64,000 bases of DNA from Nitrospirillum iridis (GTDB lineage Bacteria > Pseudomonadota > Alphaproteobacteria > Azospirillales > Azospirillaceae): NCBI RefSeq assembly GCF_014205765.1, contig NZ_JACIIZ010000003.1:124001-188000 (forward strand), in the 5' to 3' direction. Below are positions 44,290-55,456 of the stretch, piece by piece. How positions within the stretch are numbered: the stretch's first letter is position 1; each line of letters begins with the position of its first letter. The notes under the pieces are model-generated. The model searched no databases. It worked only from the letters and a program-made list of their open reading frames with translations, and had not been told where the DNA came from. Position numbers and translations under genes: made by a program.

Positions 44290-45165
44290 TTAAACCCCGA
44301 TCAGCTTCAGCAGCAAGGCGTTGGTTTCGGCCGGCTTCTCCAGCATGATCTGATGACCACAACGCTCGAATTCCACATAGGTGGCGTTGGGCAGGCGGCG
44401 GGCTAGGTCACGGGCCCCGGCCGGCGGGGTCAGGCCGTCGCCGGATCCGGCCACGACGGTGATGGGCAGGGTCAGGTCCGCCAGTGCCGCCGGGTCGGGG
44501 TGGGCCGCCTGGCTCATCAGCGCCTTCATCATGAACAGGCTGTTGCCCTTGGTCGCCTGTTCCTCGAAGGCGATGATCGCCGCGTCGGCGTCCGGGTGCC
44601 AGGCCAGGGCGCGGAACTTGGCGGAGATGAGGGGGCGTATCCATTCCAGCACGAAGGGGGGCAGCCAGCCCAGCGGGTTGGCGCCTAGCTGGACCAGGGG
44701 CGAGGGTGGGCCCAGCAGCAGGGCCGCCGACACGCGGTCCAGCCGTCCTTCGGCCGCCAGGCCCTGCAGCAGGCTCAGCGTCAGGCGGCAGCCGTAGGAA
44801 TGGCCGGCCAGGATGATCCTGCCTTGGCCCGCTGGCGGGCCGTAGGTGTCCAGGATTTGGCGATAGTCCGCCACCAGATGACTACCCTGGTAGGCGCCCC
44901 ATTCCCGGGGCTGCGGGCTCTGGCCATGGCCGACGAAATCCCAGGCGACGATGCGCACGCCGGCCTTTACGAGAGCGGCCCATTGGTGGCGCCACTGGTT
45001 CTTGTTGCCGCCGCTGCCATGGCAGAGGAAGACGGTGGTGTCGGCGCGGGCGCCGCCCTCATGCACCAGCAGGCTCAGCGGTGGCCGGTCGGGCCGGACC
45101 GTGACCGTGTCCGGGGCGGTCACCAGGCGGGCGGTGGCGAGGGGCAGGTCAGTCGTGTCCGACAT
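44290..45165 (-). CDS. Alpha/beta hydrolase
   Basis: Encodes 291 aa. The fold signatures are FLCHGSGGNKNQW (oxyanion hole), nucleophile Ser in LAGHSYGCRL, acid Asp in VAGSGDGLTPP and His in CGHQIMLEKP. No signal peptide is present. Substrates of this family vary (esters, peptides, haloalkanes), so none is assigned. It is divergent from the P1 peptidase gene across about 100 bp and converges on the permease pair. Confidence 0.9.
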   Translation of the reverse strand: MSDTTDLPLATARLVTAPDTVTVRPDRPPLSLLVHEGGARADTTVFLCHGSGGNKNQWRHQWAALVKAGVRIVAWDFVGHGQSPQPREWGAYQGSHLVADYRQILDTYGPPAGQGRIILAGHSYGCRLTLSLLQGLAAEGRLDRVSAALLLGPPSPLVQLGANPLGWLPPFVLEWIRPLISAKFRALAWHPDADAAIIAFEEQATKGNSLFMMKALMSQAAHPDPAALADLTLPITVVAGSGDGLTPPAGARDLARRLPNATYVEFERCGHQIMLEKPAETNALLLKLIGV

Positions 45166-45268
45166 GGCGTTTCCCGTTGAAGGAGCGAGGGGTAAAGGGG
45201 ACTATCCGCGCAGTCGCGGCCCGGACGGTCGCGGCGGCTGCACCGTCAAACTCCTGGAAAACCGTATC

Positions 45269-46294
45269 ATGCCTGCCCCCGGACCCCGCAACGCCATCAC
45301 CGACGTTCCCGGACTGACCGTTGGCCACGCCACGGATGAGCGGGCGCGCACCGGCGTCACCGTCCTGCTGTGTGGGCCGGTGGGGAACGCCACGGGCTGG
45401 GCTGGCGGCGTCGATGTGCGCGGCGGCGGCCCCGGCACGCGCGAGACGGAGGTGTTGGCGCCCGAAAACCTGGTGGGCCGGGCCCATGCCATCGTGCTGG
45501 CCGGCGGATCCGCTTTCGGGTTGGGGGCGGCCGACGGTGTGGCGGCGGCGCTGTCTCAGCAGGGCATGGGCTTGACGCTGTGGCCCGGAACCCCGGCCGT
45601 CCCCCTGGTCCCCGCCGCCGTGCTCTATGACTTGGCCAACGGCGGTGACAAGGACTGGGGCTTGCATCCGCCTTACCGTGATCTGGGGTTGCGGGCGGTC
45701 GAGGCCGCCGGCAGCGACGTGGACCAGGGCGCCGTGGGCGCCGGACGGGGCGCCATGGCTGGGCTGATCCCGGGGGGCGTGGGCACGGCCTCCATCGATC
45801 TGGGCGATGGCCTGATGGTCGGGGCCCTGGTCGCGGCCAATCCCTTGGGCTCGGTCTTCATGCCCGACGGGCGCACCTACTGGGCTTGGCCATTCGAGAT
45901 CAACGGTGAATTTGGCGACCGCCGGCCAAGCGGGCCGGTGGATGTCAGCGACCCGGTGCCGGAGCTGTCGCGCCTGGGCGCGCGGCGCAGTCCCACGCCG
46001 GGCGCCAATACCACCATCGCCGTGGTCGCGGCGTCGGTCGATCTCACCACGGCGGAATGCACGCGGATGGCGATGATGGCGCAGGATGGCCTGGCCCGCG
46101 CCGTGCGCCCCGCCCATACCCCCTTCGATGGCGACACCGTGTTCGCCGTGGCCCAGGGGGCCGCGCTGTCGTCTGACAAGGGCAGCCGATGGGCGCAGGT
46201 GGCGCGCATCGGTTCCGCCGCCGCCGACTGCCTGGCCCGCGCCATCGCCCGCGCGGTCTATCATGCCGGGGATGGCCAGCCTCGAGCGCAGTAG
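45269..46294 (+). CDS. P1 family peptidase (DmpA/BapA-like aminopeptidase)
   Basis: Encodes 341 aa from ATG 45269; the frame is open far upstream but the family N-terminus (RNAITDVPGLTVGHATDE) sets the start. Family blocks are VDVRGGGPGTRETEVL, VLAGGSAFGLGAADGVAAAL, and PGANTTIAVV with the autocatalytic cleavage point between N247 and T248. P1 enzymes remove N-terminal residues, including D- or beta-amino acids, from short peptides. No signal peptide is visible. It converges with an 11-bp gap on the peptide ABC operon, so it probably trims imported peptides. Confidence 0.92.
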   Translation: MPAPGPRNAITDVPGLTVGHATDERARTGVTVLLCGPVGNATGWAGGVDVRGGGPGTRETEVLAPENLVGRAHAIVLAGGSAFGLGAADGVAAALSQQGMGLTLWPGTPAVPLVPAAVLYDLANGGDKDWGLHPPYRDLGLRAVEAAGSDVDQGAVGAGRGAMAGLIPGGVGTASIDLGDGLMVGALVAANPLGSVFMPDGRTYWAWPFEINGEFGDRRPSGPVDVSDPVPELSRLGARRSPTPGANTTIAVVAASVDLTTAECTRMAMMAQDGLARAVRPAHTPFDGDTVFAVAQGAALSSDKGSRWAQVARIGSAAADCLARAIARAVYHAGDGQPRAQ

Positions 46295-46305
46295 TCCCGC
46301 AGCCA

Positions 46306-47922
<1,617 letters not shown>

Positions 47923-47925
47923 GGC

Positions 47926-48795
47926 TCAGCGTCCCCGTCGGGCGAACAGGCCCCGCTTCAAATCCAAACGGGCGCGCAAGCCCTCGCCCAACAGGTTGAA
48001 GCCCAGCACGGCGGCCAAGACCGCGAGGCCAGGGAACAGCACCAGCCAGGGCGCCTGTCCCGCCAGCGTCTGGCTGTCCGCCAGCAGGCGGCCCCAGCTG
48101 GGACGGGGGGCCTGGGTGCCCAATCCCACGAAGGACAGGCCGGCATCGGCGATGATGCCCAGCGACAGCTGGATGGTGGCCTGCACCAGCAGCAGGCCGG
48201 CGATGTTGGGCAACACATGCTCGACGGAGATGCGGCCGCCGCCCTTGCCGGCCAGTCGGGCGGCCAGGGTGTAGTCTCGCGCCCAGACGCCCTGCGCCGC
48301 GGCGCGCGTCACCTTGGCGAAGACGGGGATGTTGAACAGGCCGATGGCGGCGATGGCGTCCACCGCGCCGGGGCCGCAGAGGGCGGCGATCAGCACGGCG
48401 GTGACCAGGGCGGGAAAGGCGAAGACGATATCGCTGGCGCGCATCGTGACCTCGTCCACCCAGCCCCGGCGGGCGGCGGCCAGGAGGCCCAGCGGCACGC
48501 CGGCGGCGAGGCCCACGCCCACGGCGGCCAGCGCCACGGCCAGGGCGCTTTGCGCCCCCGCCAGAACGTGGGAGAAGACGTCCCGTCCATAGGCGTCGGT
48601 GCCGAACCAATGGGCGGCTGAAGGTGCCGCCAGGCGGCCGGCGACATTGATGGCCGTGGGGTCGTAGGGTGTCCAGACGAGCGACAGCAGGGCGGCGCCC
48701 ACCACCAGCCCGGTCAGCAGAAGACCGGCGGCCAAGGCCCGGGATCGGTGTTCCGCGCCATCCGGCGTCGCCTCCAGGGTGATCATCACGGTCAT
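47926..48795 (-). CDS. Peptide ABC transporter permease, DppC type
   Basis: Encodes 289 aa with six predicted membrane helices. HWFGTDAYGRDVFSHVLAGA is the DppC/OppC N-terminal signature. RAAAQGVWARDYTLAARLAGKGG, followed by HVLPNIAGLLLVQ, is the EAA loop that docks the ATPase. The start codon overlaps the stop of the fusion gene (ATGA), so translation is coupled. It pairs with the DppB half of that fusion. Confidence 0.94.
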   Translation of the reverse strand: MTVMITLEATPDGAEHRSRALAAGLLLTGLVVGAALLSLVWTPYDPTAINVAGRLAAPSAAHWFGTDAYGRDVFSHVLAGAQSALAVALAAVGVGLAAGVPLGLLAAARRGWVDEVTMRASDIVFAFPALVTAVLIAALCGPGAVDAIAAIGLFNIPVFAKVTRAAAQGVWARDYTLAARLAGKGGGRISVEHVLPNIAGLLLVQATIQLSLGIIADAGLSFVGLGTQAPRPSWGRLLADSQTLAGQAPWLVLFPGLAVLAAVLGFNLLGEGLRARLDLKRGLFARRGR

Positions 48796-51368
48796 GGGCG
48801 GCGCCCCCCTTTCAGGCGCGGATCCACCGCGGCGTTGGCCAGGTCGACCAGGAAGGTGACGAAGACCACGGCCGCCACCAGGCCCACGGTCACGCCCTGC
48901 ACCACGATCAGGTCGCGCTGGGCCACGGCCTGGAAGACCAGGCGGCCCAGGCCCGGCAGGAAGAAGACGTTTTCGATGATGATGCCCCCCGCCAACAGGA
49001 AGGAGAACTGCATGCCCAGGATGGTCAGCGCCGGCACCAGCGCGTTGGGCAGGGCGTGGCGCACCAGGGCCTGGACCTGGCTCAGGCCCTTGGCCCGGGC
49101 GGTGCGGATGTAATCCTGGCCCATCTGCTCCACCAGCTCACCGCGCAGCACCCGGGCCAGGATGCCGGCCTGGGGGGCGGCCAGGGCCACCGCCGGCAGC
49201 GTCAGGGCCTTCAGCGCGGGCAGCAGCCCGGCGTCCCAGCCGGGAAAGCCGCCGGCGGAAAACCAGTGCAGGGTGCCGGCGAAGACGATGGCCAGCACGG
49301 TGCCGGCCCAGAAGTTGGGAACGGCGATCAGCAGTTGCGCCACCCCGTTCAGCAGGGCGTCGATCCGGCCACCGCCCAGACCGGCCCGCGCGCGCACGGC
49401 ACCCAAGGCCGCCAGCAGGCCCAGCGCCAGGGCCAGCCCGGTGGACAGCGCCACGGCGTAGAGGGTCAGCGGCAGGGTCACGGCCAACCGCTCCGCCATC
49501 AGGGCGCCCACGTCGACGCGGTAGGTGTAGCTGATGCCGAAATCGCCCCGGACCAGGCCGGCCAGCCAGGCCAGGTAGCGCTGCGGCGCCGGCAGGTCCA
49601 GGCCCATCTGGTGGCGCAAGGCGGCCAGGGCGGCGGGGTCGGCGCTCATGCCCATCATCACCCGCGCGGGGTCGCCGGGGATGACCTGCAGGGCCAGGAA
49701 AATGACCAGGCTGGCGGCCAGCACGGTCGCCAGCAGTGCCGTCAGGCGCCCGGCAACATAGCGCGGGCCGGCCTTGGCGGCGGCCAAGGCCACGGCGCCC
49801 AGCAGGGCCAGGCCCAGCGACCAGGCGAGCCAGCGGCCGGCGGACGTGGCGCCACGGGCCGCGGTTCCGGGCGCGGTGTCATCGAAGCGCGCCGTGGCCA
49901 GGTCCACCAGCTGCACCGGGGTGGGCAGCCAGATATCGCGCAATCGGGCGTCCCACACGCCGAAATAGGGGTATTCGAACAGGAAGACGTTGACGGCATC
50001 GTCGGCCAGCCGGTGCTGGATGTCGCCCAGCACGGCCAGCCGCTGATTTTCCTCCACCGTGGCGTCCAGCCGGGCCAGCAGCGCCTTGTAGGCTGGGCTG
50101 GAATAGCCGAAATAGTAATCGTCGCGGCCGTAGATGTCGTAGTCCATGGGCTCGACATGGGCGACGATGGTCATGTCATAGTCGTGCTGGCCATAAACCT
50201 GGGTGATCCAGGTGGCCCATTCCACGTCCTGCAACACCACCGTGACCCCGGCCTCCGCCAGCTGGGCGGCGATGATCTCGGCCGCGCGCTTGGCATAGGG
50301 CAGGGGCAACACCCGCAGGGTGGCGGTGAAGCCGTGGGGATATCCCGCCTCCGCCAGCAGGGCCTTGGCCTTGGCGATGTCATGCGGGTACAGGCCCGTC
50401 AGATCGACATAGCCGGGATTTTGCGGCGGATAGTGGCTGCCGATGGCGTTGCCATAGCCGAACATCGCGCCCTGGATGACGGCCTGGCGGTCCACGGCGT
50501 GGGACAGGGCCCGGCGCACCAGCACGTTGTCGAAGGGCGGGCGCTTGTTGTTCAGCGCCAGCAGGGTTTCGCCTTCCGAGGGGGCGATGTCGACGGTGAA
50601 GCGCGGGTCGGCCTTCAGGGCGGCGATGTTTTCCGGTGCCGGAAAGGCGGGGAAGCCCTGGATGTCACCGGCCTTCAGGGCGGCGGTGGCCGCCGCCGGG
50701 TCGGCGATGAAGCGATAGGTGACGCTGGCCAGATGCGGTGCCGGCCCCCAATAGGCCGGGTTGCGCGCCAGGGTGATGGCGCTGCCCCGCTGCCAGTCGG
50801 CCACGGTATAGGGGCCGGTGCCCACCGGATGGGTAAGGTTGCCGTCGGCGCTGGCGGGGGAGACCATGACGGCGGCGGGCCAGCCCAGCACTTGCAGCAG
50901 GCTGCCGTAAGGCGCCTTCAGGCGGACGGCCGCTGTCAGCGGATCAATGACATCCACATGGTCGATGTGCGACAGCGCCACCTTCTGCGGGTTGGTGCTG
51001 GCCGGGGCGAGGGCGCGCTCAAGCGAGAATTTGACCGTTTCGGCATCGAAAGGAGTCCCGTCCTGGAAGCGTACGCCGGCCCGCAGGTGGAAGACGTAGG
51101 TCAGGCCGTCCGCCGTCACCGTCCAGTCGGTGGCGAGCAGCGGTTGCACCGTGCCGCCCACGCCCAGATGCACCAGGCCCTCGAACACCGTGGGGAAGAC
51201 CACGCGGGGAATGGCGTCGGAGGCCTCCGCGGTCGGGTCCAATCCGGTTGGTTCCAGTTGCATGCCCAGTGTCAGGCTGTCGCGGGCGAGGGCCACGGGG
51301 GCCACTGTCAGGACCGCCAGCACCATCACCGACCTGGCAAGGCGTGTGAGGAAGATCATCCAAGCCAT
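48792..51368 (-). CDS. Fusion of peptide-binding protein (SBP_bac_5) and DppB-type permease
   Basis: Encodes 858 aa in one uninterrupted frame from ATG 51368, just 4 bp after the previous stop; ATG 51359 is an alternative. Residues 1-28 are a signal peptide or anchor (ending in VALA). About 29-500 form a family 5 extracellular solute-binding protein (LEPTGLDPTAEASDAIPRVV, GLTYVFHLRAGVRFQDG, RRALSHAVDRQAV). A linker and an extra helix follow (WLAWSLGLALLGAVALAAAKA, about 508-528). From about 533 it is a DppB permease (FLALQVIPGDPARVMMG, EQMGQDYIRTARAKGLS EAA loop). The extra helix lets the binding domain sit outside while the permease N-terminus starts inside. Separate genes are usual for these parts. 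Confidence 0.92.
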   Translation of the reverse strand: MAWMIFLTRLARSVMVLAVLTVAPVALARDSLTLGMQLEPTGLDPTAEASDAIPRVVFPTVFEGLVHLGVGGTVQPLLATDWTVTADGLTYVFHLRAGVRFQDGTPFDAETVKFSLERALAPASTNPQKVALSHIDHVDVIDPLTAAVRLKAPYGSLLQVLGWPAAVMVSPASADGNLTHPVGTGPYTVADWQRGSAITLARNPAYWGPAPHLASVTYRFIADPAAATAALKAGDIQGFPAFPAPENIAALKADPRFTVDIAPSEGETLLALNNKRPPFDNVLVRRALSHAVDRQAVIQGAMFGYGNAIGSHYPPQNPGYVDLTGLYPHDIAKAKALLAEAGYPHGFTATLRVLPLPYAKRAAEIIAAQLAEAGVTVVLQDVEWATWITQVYGQHDYDMTIVAHVEPMDYDIYGRDDYYFGYSSPAYKALLARLDATVEENQRLAVLGDIQHRLADDAVNVFLFEYPYFGVWDARLRDIWLPTPVQLVDLATARFDDTAPGTAARGATSAGRWLAWSLGLALLGAVALAAAKAGPRYVAGRLTALLATVLAASLVIFLALQVIPGDPARVMMGMSADPAALAALRHQMGLDLPAPQRYLAWLAGLVRGDFGISYTYRVDVGALMAERLAVTLPLTLYAVALSTGLALALGLLAALGAVRARAGLGGGRIDALLNGVAQLLIAVPNFWAGTVLAIVFAGTLHWFSAGGFPGWDAGLLPALKALTLPAVALAAPQAGILARVLRGELVEQMGQDYIRTARAKGLSQVQALVRHALPNALVPALTILGMQFSFLLAGGIIIENVFFLPGLGRLVFQAVAQRDLIVVQGVTVGLVAAVVFVTFLVDLANAAVDPRLKGGRRP

Positions 51369-51372
51369 TGAA

Positions 51373-52776
51373 TCAGGCCGTGACCAAGGGGGTGTCATGG
51401 CGGTGAGCCTCGGCCGTGGCCTGGGCGCGCGCCGCCGCCTGTCGCGCCAGGCTGGGCAGGCCCAGGGCCTCGTAGACCCCACCCAAGGCACGGTTCACGG
51501 GCACGCCCACGGGATCGAACCCCCGCCGGGTTTCCAGTATCTGCTGCGCCGGTGTCCAGCGCCGGTCCTTGATGTAGGCATCCAGCACCACCTGTTCGAA
51601 CAGGTCGCGCTGGGCGTGACTTCCGCCGACTTCCACCAGGCGGGGCAGAACGGGCCCCAGGCGCCGCACCGCCGTGCGCCACTCCCCCCGGTGATAGGCG
51701 ACCAGCCCCTCGGCCGCCGGCACCGCCACGTCCGTCCAGGTCTCGCGGCTGTGGTCAGGGGCGCTGTCCGCGCGGGCGCGGATGGCGGACAGCAGGGTGT
51801 TCGCTTCCGCCCGCCCGGCGCGGGCCAGGCCCGCCAGATACAGCAGCGCCAGGAAGGGCTGGGCCGTGTCGGTGGCGCGGGCGGCCAGGTGATTGGCCAG
51901 GTCTTCCCAGCGGTCGCCTACCGCCACCCCGGCCAGTTCCAGGCGGGTCAGCAGCTGCACGGCGCCGATCTGGTCCTGCGAATAGCCCTTGTCGATCCCC
52001 CAAACATGGGTGTCGTAGACGGCCAGGGCCTCCGCCTCGCGTCCCTGGCTCAGCACGAACAGGGCATAGTGCCACCACAAATGGGTGGACATGAAGGAAT
52101 TGAGGTCGGTCCAGCTGTCATGGACGCCGCGCAGGAATTTGGCGCCCTGGTCGATCTCCCCCCGGGTCAGCAGCACATGGGCCAGGGCGTGATGGGCCCA
52201 GGGTTCCTTGCGCTTCAGGGTGATGGCGCGGCGGGCCGCCGCCTCCGCCTCATCCAACAGGTGGCATTGTTCATAGCCGAAGGCCAGCATGCCGTGCAGG
52301 TAGGCGACGTCACCGGCCTTGGGCAGGGCTTTCAGGGCGATACGCACCATGTCCGGCGATTGGCCGCGGTTGAAGCTCAGGTACTGGTGGATTTTCACCG
52401 CCGCCAGGTCCCGGGGGAATTCGTCGGCGATCTGGTCGCCCAGGCGCAGGGCGGCGGGGATGTCGTCCCGCCACCAGGCGTCCAGCAGGGCGGCGTTCAG
52501 TTGTTCGCGCCGGGTGCCGTGCCGGGCGGCCACCAGCGCACGGGCCACATAGGGGGCCGCGCGCGCCGGGCCGTCGGTGGATTCCAGGAACATCCACAGC
52601 ATGCCGGCATAGGTCTGCGCCAGGGGCAGGTCCACCGCCTCATCCGCCACCGCCAGCAGGTTGACGGCCCGCGTCTCATACGCCAGGAAGCCACCGACAA
52701 AGTCATCGATCAGGCTGGCGCCATGGTCGCCGTCCGCCGTGATGGGGTTGCCCAGGAAATCCTCGAACGCGCTCAT
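51373..52776 (-). CDS. TPR protein of the TTC38 family
   Basis: Encodes 467 aa, all helical with tetratricopeptide-like repeats. EPWAHHALAHVLLTRG and LNSFMSTHLWWHYALFVLSQG match the conserved His-rich core of tetratricopeptide repeat protein 38 relatives. No signal peptide is present, so it is probably cytosolic. The family function is unknown. It lies between the TonB receptor gene and the binding protein/permease fusion, with only 4 bp to the latter, which ties it to peptide uptake. Confidence 0.85.
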   Translation of the reverse strand: MSAFEDFLGNPITADGDHGASLIDDFVGGFLAYETRAVNLLAVADEAVDLPLAQTYAGMLWMFLESTDGPARAAPYVARALVAARHGTRREQLNAALLDAWWRDDIPAALRLGDQIADEFPRDLAAVKIHQYLSFNRGQSPDMVRIALKALPKAGDVAYLHGMLAFGYEQCHLLDEAEAAARRAITLKRKEPWAHHALAHVLLTRGEIDQGAKFLRGVHDSWTDLNSFMSTHLWWHYALFVLSQGREAEALAVYDTHVWGIDKGYSQDQIGAVQLLTRLELAGVAVGDRWEDLANHLAARATDTAQPFLALLYLAGLARAGRAEANTLLSAIRARADSAPDHSRETWTDVAVPAAEGLVAYHRGEWRTAVRRLGPVLPRLVEVGGSHAQRDLFEQVVLDAYIKDRRWTPAQQILETRRGFDPVGVPVNRALGGVYEALGLPSLARQAAARAQATAEAHRHDTPLVTA

Positions 52777-52906
52777 GGCCGATGGCTCGCGACTGTTGCG
52801 GAAACACTGTCAGGCCGGTGACGGCGTCCCGGCAAGGGTTGCCGTCACAGGGTTGCTTCGCCCCCTCAATCGCCGGTCGGGGCGAGGGGGGGGGATGCGG
52901 GTGTTC

Positions 52907-55138
52907 TCAGTATAGATAGCCCAGGCGGATGCCCCAGGTCGCCGGCCGGCCGGGGATGGCGATGTCGGCGTTGGTGAAGAAGTTGCGGGTCAGATCATAG
53001 CGTTTGTCGAAGAGGTTCTGGCCATAGACCGTGGCCGTCCACGGACCCTGCTCCGGCTTCAGCGTGACCGAGGCGTTGGCCAGCCAGTAGCCACGGACGT
53101 TATAGGTGCTGCCCAGGCTGGAGCGCAGGTTGCCGCGATAGCTGTAGTCCGCCTCCGCCGTGAGGCTGTAGCCTGGCAGTTTCCAATCATAGCTGGCGCT
53201 GCCGTTATAGGTGATGCGGGGGAAGCCCAATTCCTGGCCCGAGAGATCGGAATAGACGGCGGTGCAGGGGTAGCAGGTGGCCAAGGACGCGGCGGTGTTG
53301 ACCGCCTTGAACTCCTTGTACTCGCCATGCGACAGGCCCAGTCCCTGGGTGAACAGCAGGCCAGTATGGGCCGGGGCCCACTGCGCCTCCAGTTCCGCGC
53401 CGTAGATTTCAGACCGGGGGGCGTTCACGATCTTGCCGATGGCGCCGTAAACCTGGTCGATGACGACCGACTGCACCTGCTGGTTATGGTAGTCGTAATA
53501 ATAGGCCGAGGCGTTCAGGCGCAGGGTGTGGTCCAGCAGGTCGGACTTCACGCCCGCCTCATAGGCCCACAGCACTTCCGGGGCGAAGGGCTTCAGGCCG
53601 CTTAGCGCCAGCGTGTTGTAGGCGGTGAAGCCGCCGGACTTCACCCCCCGGCTGATGTTGGCGTACAGCAGGACGGGGTCGCTGATCTTGTATTCAACAC
53701 CCACCTTGCCGGTGGTTTGGGTGAAACCAGTCGGCACGCTGGCCGTGCCCACGCCCAGGCCGACATAGGGGATGGTGCTGGTGGTGAAATCGTACAGGGT
53801 ACGATCCTCATGCTCCTCCCGCAGGCCCAGGGTGACTTTCAGCCGGTCGGTGGCGGCATAGTCCAGCTGGCCGAAGCCGGCGATGGATTCAGCGGTCTGG
53901 TGATACCGGGTGTTGGCGATGAAGCCGTAATTGTCCGTGAAGTCGGACAGGAAGGCCTCACGCAATGTCTCGTGCGCGTAATAGAGGCCGCCCACCCATT
54001 GCAGTTTTCCGGGTGCGGTTGAACTGAGGCGTACTTCCTGGGAGACGTCCTGGGCCCGGCTGTTGAAGTATTCGTCGGCGTCGTGATAGGCCGTGCCGTC
54101 CCAGTCGTTGAACTCCTTCCGGTTCAGGGCTTCCCACGCCGTGATGCTGGTCAGCTTGAAGTCCTCGAACCGGTGCTCGATGGTCAGGTCGGCGCCGCCG
54201 CTGCTGTTGTTGCGGAAGGGCTTGGACGATGGGTCGGCGCCGATCAGGCGCGCGAAGGCGGGCGACAGGCCCCAGCCGGTCTTGGACGGGTCGGTGTCGG
54301 CTTTCACCGTCAGCCCCGTGGCCTGGGCGATGGGGTTGAAGACATAGGCGCCGCTGCCGTCCGACAGATCGCGGCCGTAATGCAGGTTCAGCTTCACGTC
54401 CGTGTCCGGCGTGGCCGCCCAGTCGATCTTGGCGCGCACGGCGCTGCGGTTGGCATTGCCCAGATCCTGGCCGGTCACCCGGTTGGTCTGCCAGGCGCCG
54501 CCCTGCTGGGTTGTCGCCGACAGGCGCACCTTGACCGTGCCGCTGACGGGGCCGGAGACGAAGGCCTCGATCTTGCTGGCGTTGTAGCTGCCGTAATCGC
54601 CGGTGATGCCGGCCGATACGACGTCCGTGGGCTCCGCGGTCAGGATGTTGATGGCGCCTCCGGTGGTGTTGCGGCCGTACAGCACGCCCTGCGGTCCGCG
54701 CAGCACCTCCACCCGGTCCACGTCGTAGATCAGGCCCTGGGTCATGATGGGTAGGGGATAGGCCACCTCATCCACATAGATGCCGACCGTGGGCGTGTTG
54801 TTGGACGCGTAGTCGTTGAAGCCGACGCCGCGGATGCGGAACTGCGGCTGGCCGCCGCCGAAAGCGTTGATGACCTCCAGCCCCGGGGTCAGGTTCTGCA
54901 GGTCGTTGACCGAGTTCACGTGGTGCGCCGCCAGGTCCGCGCCCGACAGCACGGAAACGGACAGGCCCACGTCCTGAACCGATTGCTCTCGGCGCTGGGC
55001 GGTGACGATGATTTCCGGAATGCCGCCCTCGGCGGCATCCGCCGCCACCGCCCGGCCGGCGCCGGCCAGCGACACGCCACCAATGACACCCGCCAGGGCG
55101 GCGCCGATCACCTGCGTCCCGTTGAAACGTCGCTTCAT
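52907..55138 (-). CDS. TonB-dependent outer-membrane receptor
   Basis: Encodes 743 aa. ATG 55138 follows AGGAAGA. The signal peptide ends in AGRAVAAD, then comes the TonB-box-like PEIIVTAQRREQSVQD and the plug domain (about 50-165, with VDRVEVLRGPQGVLYGRNTTGGAINI). A 22-strand barrel ends with WGIRLGYLY. It is probably the first gene of the peptide uptake operon and would bring peptides, or a peptide-like siderophore, across the outer membrane for the ABC importer. The 130-bp gap to the TPR gene leaves room for an internal promoter. Confidence 0.92.
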   Translation of the reverse strand: MKRRFNGTQVIGAALAGVIGGVSLAGAGRAVAADAAEGGIPEIIVTAQRREQSVQDVGLSVSVLSGADLAAHHVNSVNDLQNLTPGLEVINAFGGGQPQFRIRGVGFNDYASNNTPTVGIYVDEVAYPLPIMTQGLIYDVDRVEVLRGPQGVLYGRNTTGGAINILTAEPTDVVSAGITGDYGSYNASKIEAFVSGPVSGTVKVRLSATTQQGGAWQTNRVTGQDLGNANRSAVRAKIDWAATPDTDVKLNLHYGRDLSDGSGAYVFNPIAQATGLTVKADTDPSKTGWGLSPAFARLIGADPSSKPFRNNSSGGADLTIEHRFEDFKLTSITAWEALNRKEFNDWDGTAYHDADEYFNSRAQDVSQEVRLSSTAPGKLQWVGGLYYAHETLREAFLSDFTDNYGFIANTRYHQTAESIAGFGQLDYAATDRLKVTLGLREEHEDRTLYDFTTSTIPYVGLGVGTASVPTGFTQTTGKVGVEYKISDPVLLYANISRGVKSGGFTAYNTLALSGLKPFAPEVLWAYEAGVKSDLLDHTLRLNASAYYYDYHNQQVQSVVIDQVYGAIGKIVNAPRSEIYGAELEAQWAPAHTGLLFTQGLGLSHGEYKEFKAVNTAASLATCYPCTAVYSDLSGQELGFPRITYNGSASYDWKLPGYSLTAEADYSYRGNLRSSLGSTYNVRGYWLANASVTLKPEQGPWTATVYGQNLFDKRYDLTRNFFTNADIAIPGRPATWGIRLGYLY

Positions 55139-55456
55139 TCTTCCTATTCCCCCTCATCGCTTTCGGCGCGGCCCTTGGGGCTCGTTGACCGGTGTAGTCC
55201 GATGCAGATTAAACAGATTTTATGTGTGTATTTATGTAGTAAACACACAAATATCAGTTAGCATGGGGCGTGACGTGCCGGTCAATCATGTAAATTGGTC
55301 GCCCGCGTGGATTGCCGGGATGCGTGGCGCATGGCTGTCATGCTGCGGCCGCTAACAGTTTATGGCACCGACCGCCGTGGTGGCGTTGGCGTCCTGGCGC
55401 GCGCATCACACCGGATCGTGGGCACCGGATCGTGGAGAAGGATGGCGCGAAACGCG
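55139..55456. promoter_or_regulatory. Promoter region of the peptide-uptake operon
   Basis: 318 bp with no gene. An AT-rich stretch holds an inverted repeat TGTGTGT (55223-55229) / ACACACA (55243-55249), 13 bp apart, extended by TTA/TAA. It lies 85-111 bp before the receptor start and may be an operator. The remainder, toward 55456, belongs to the 3' side of the response regulator gene, and I saw no clear terminator in it. Confidence 0.4.

Noticed and set aside
49056-51371. 771-codon open frame antisense to the binding-protein/permease fusion
   Set aside because: Same GC artefact, Gln/Gly/His-rich with no domain.
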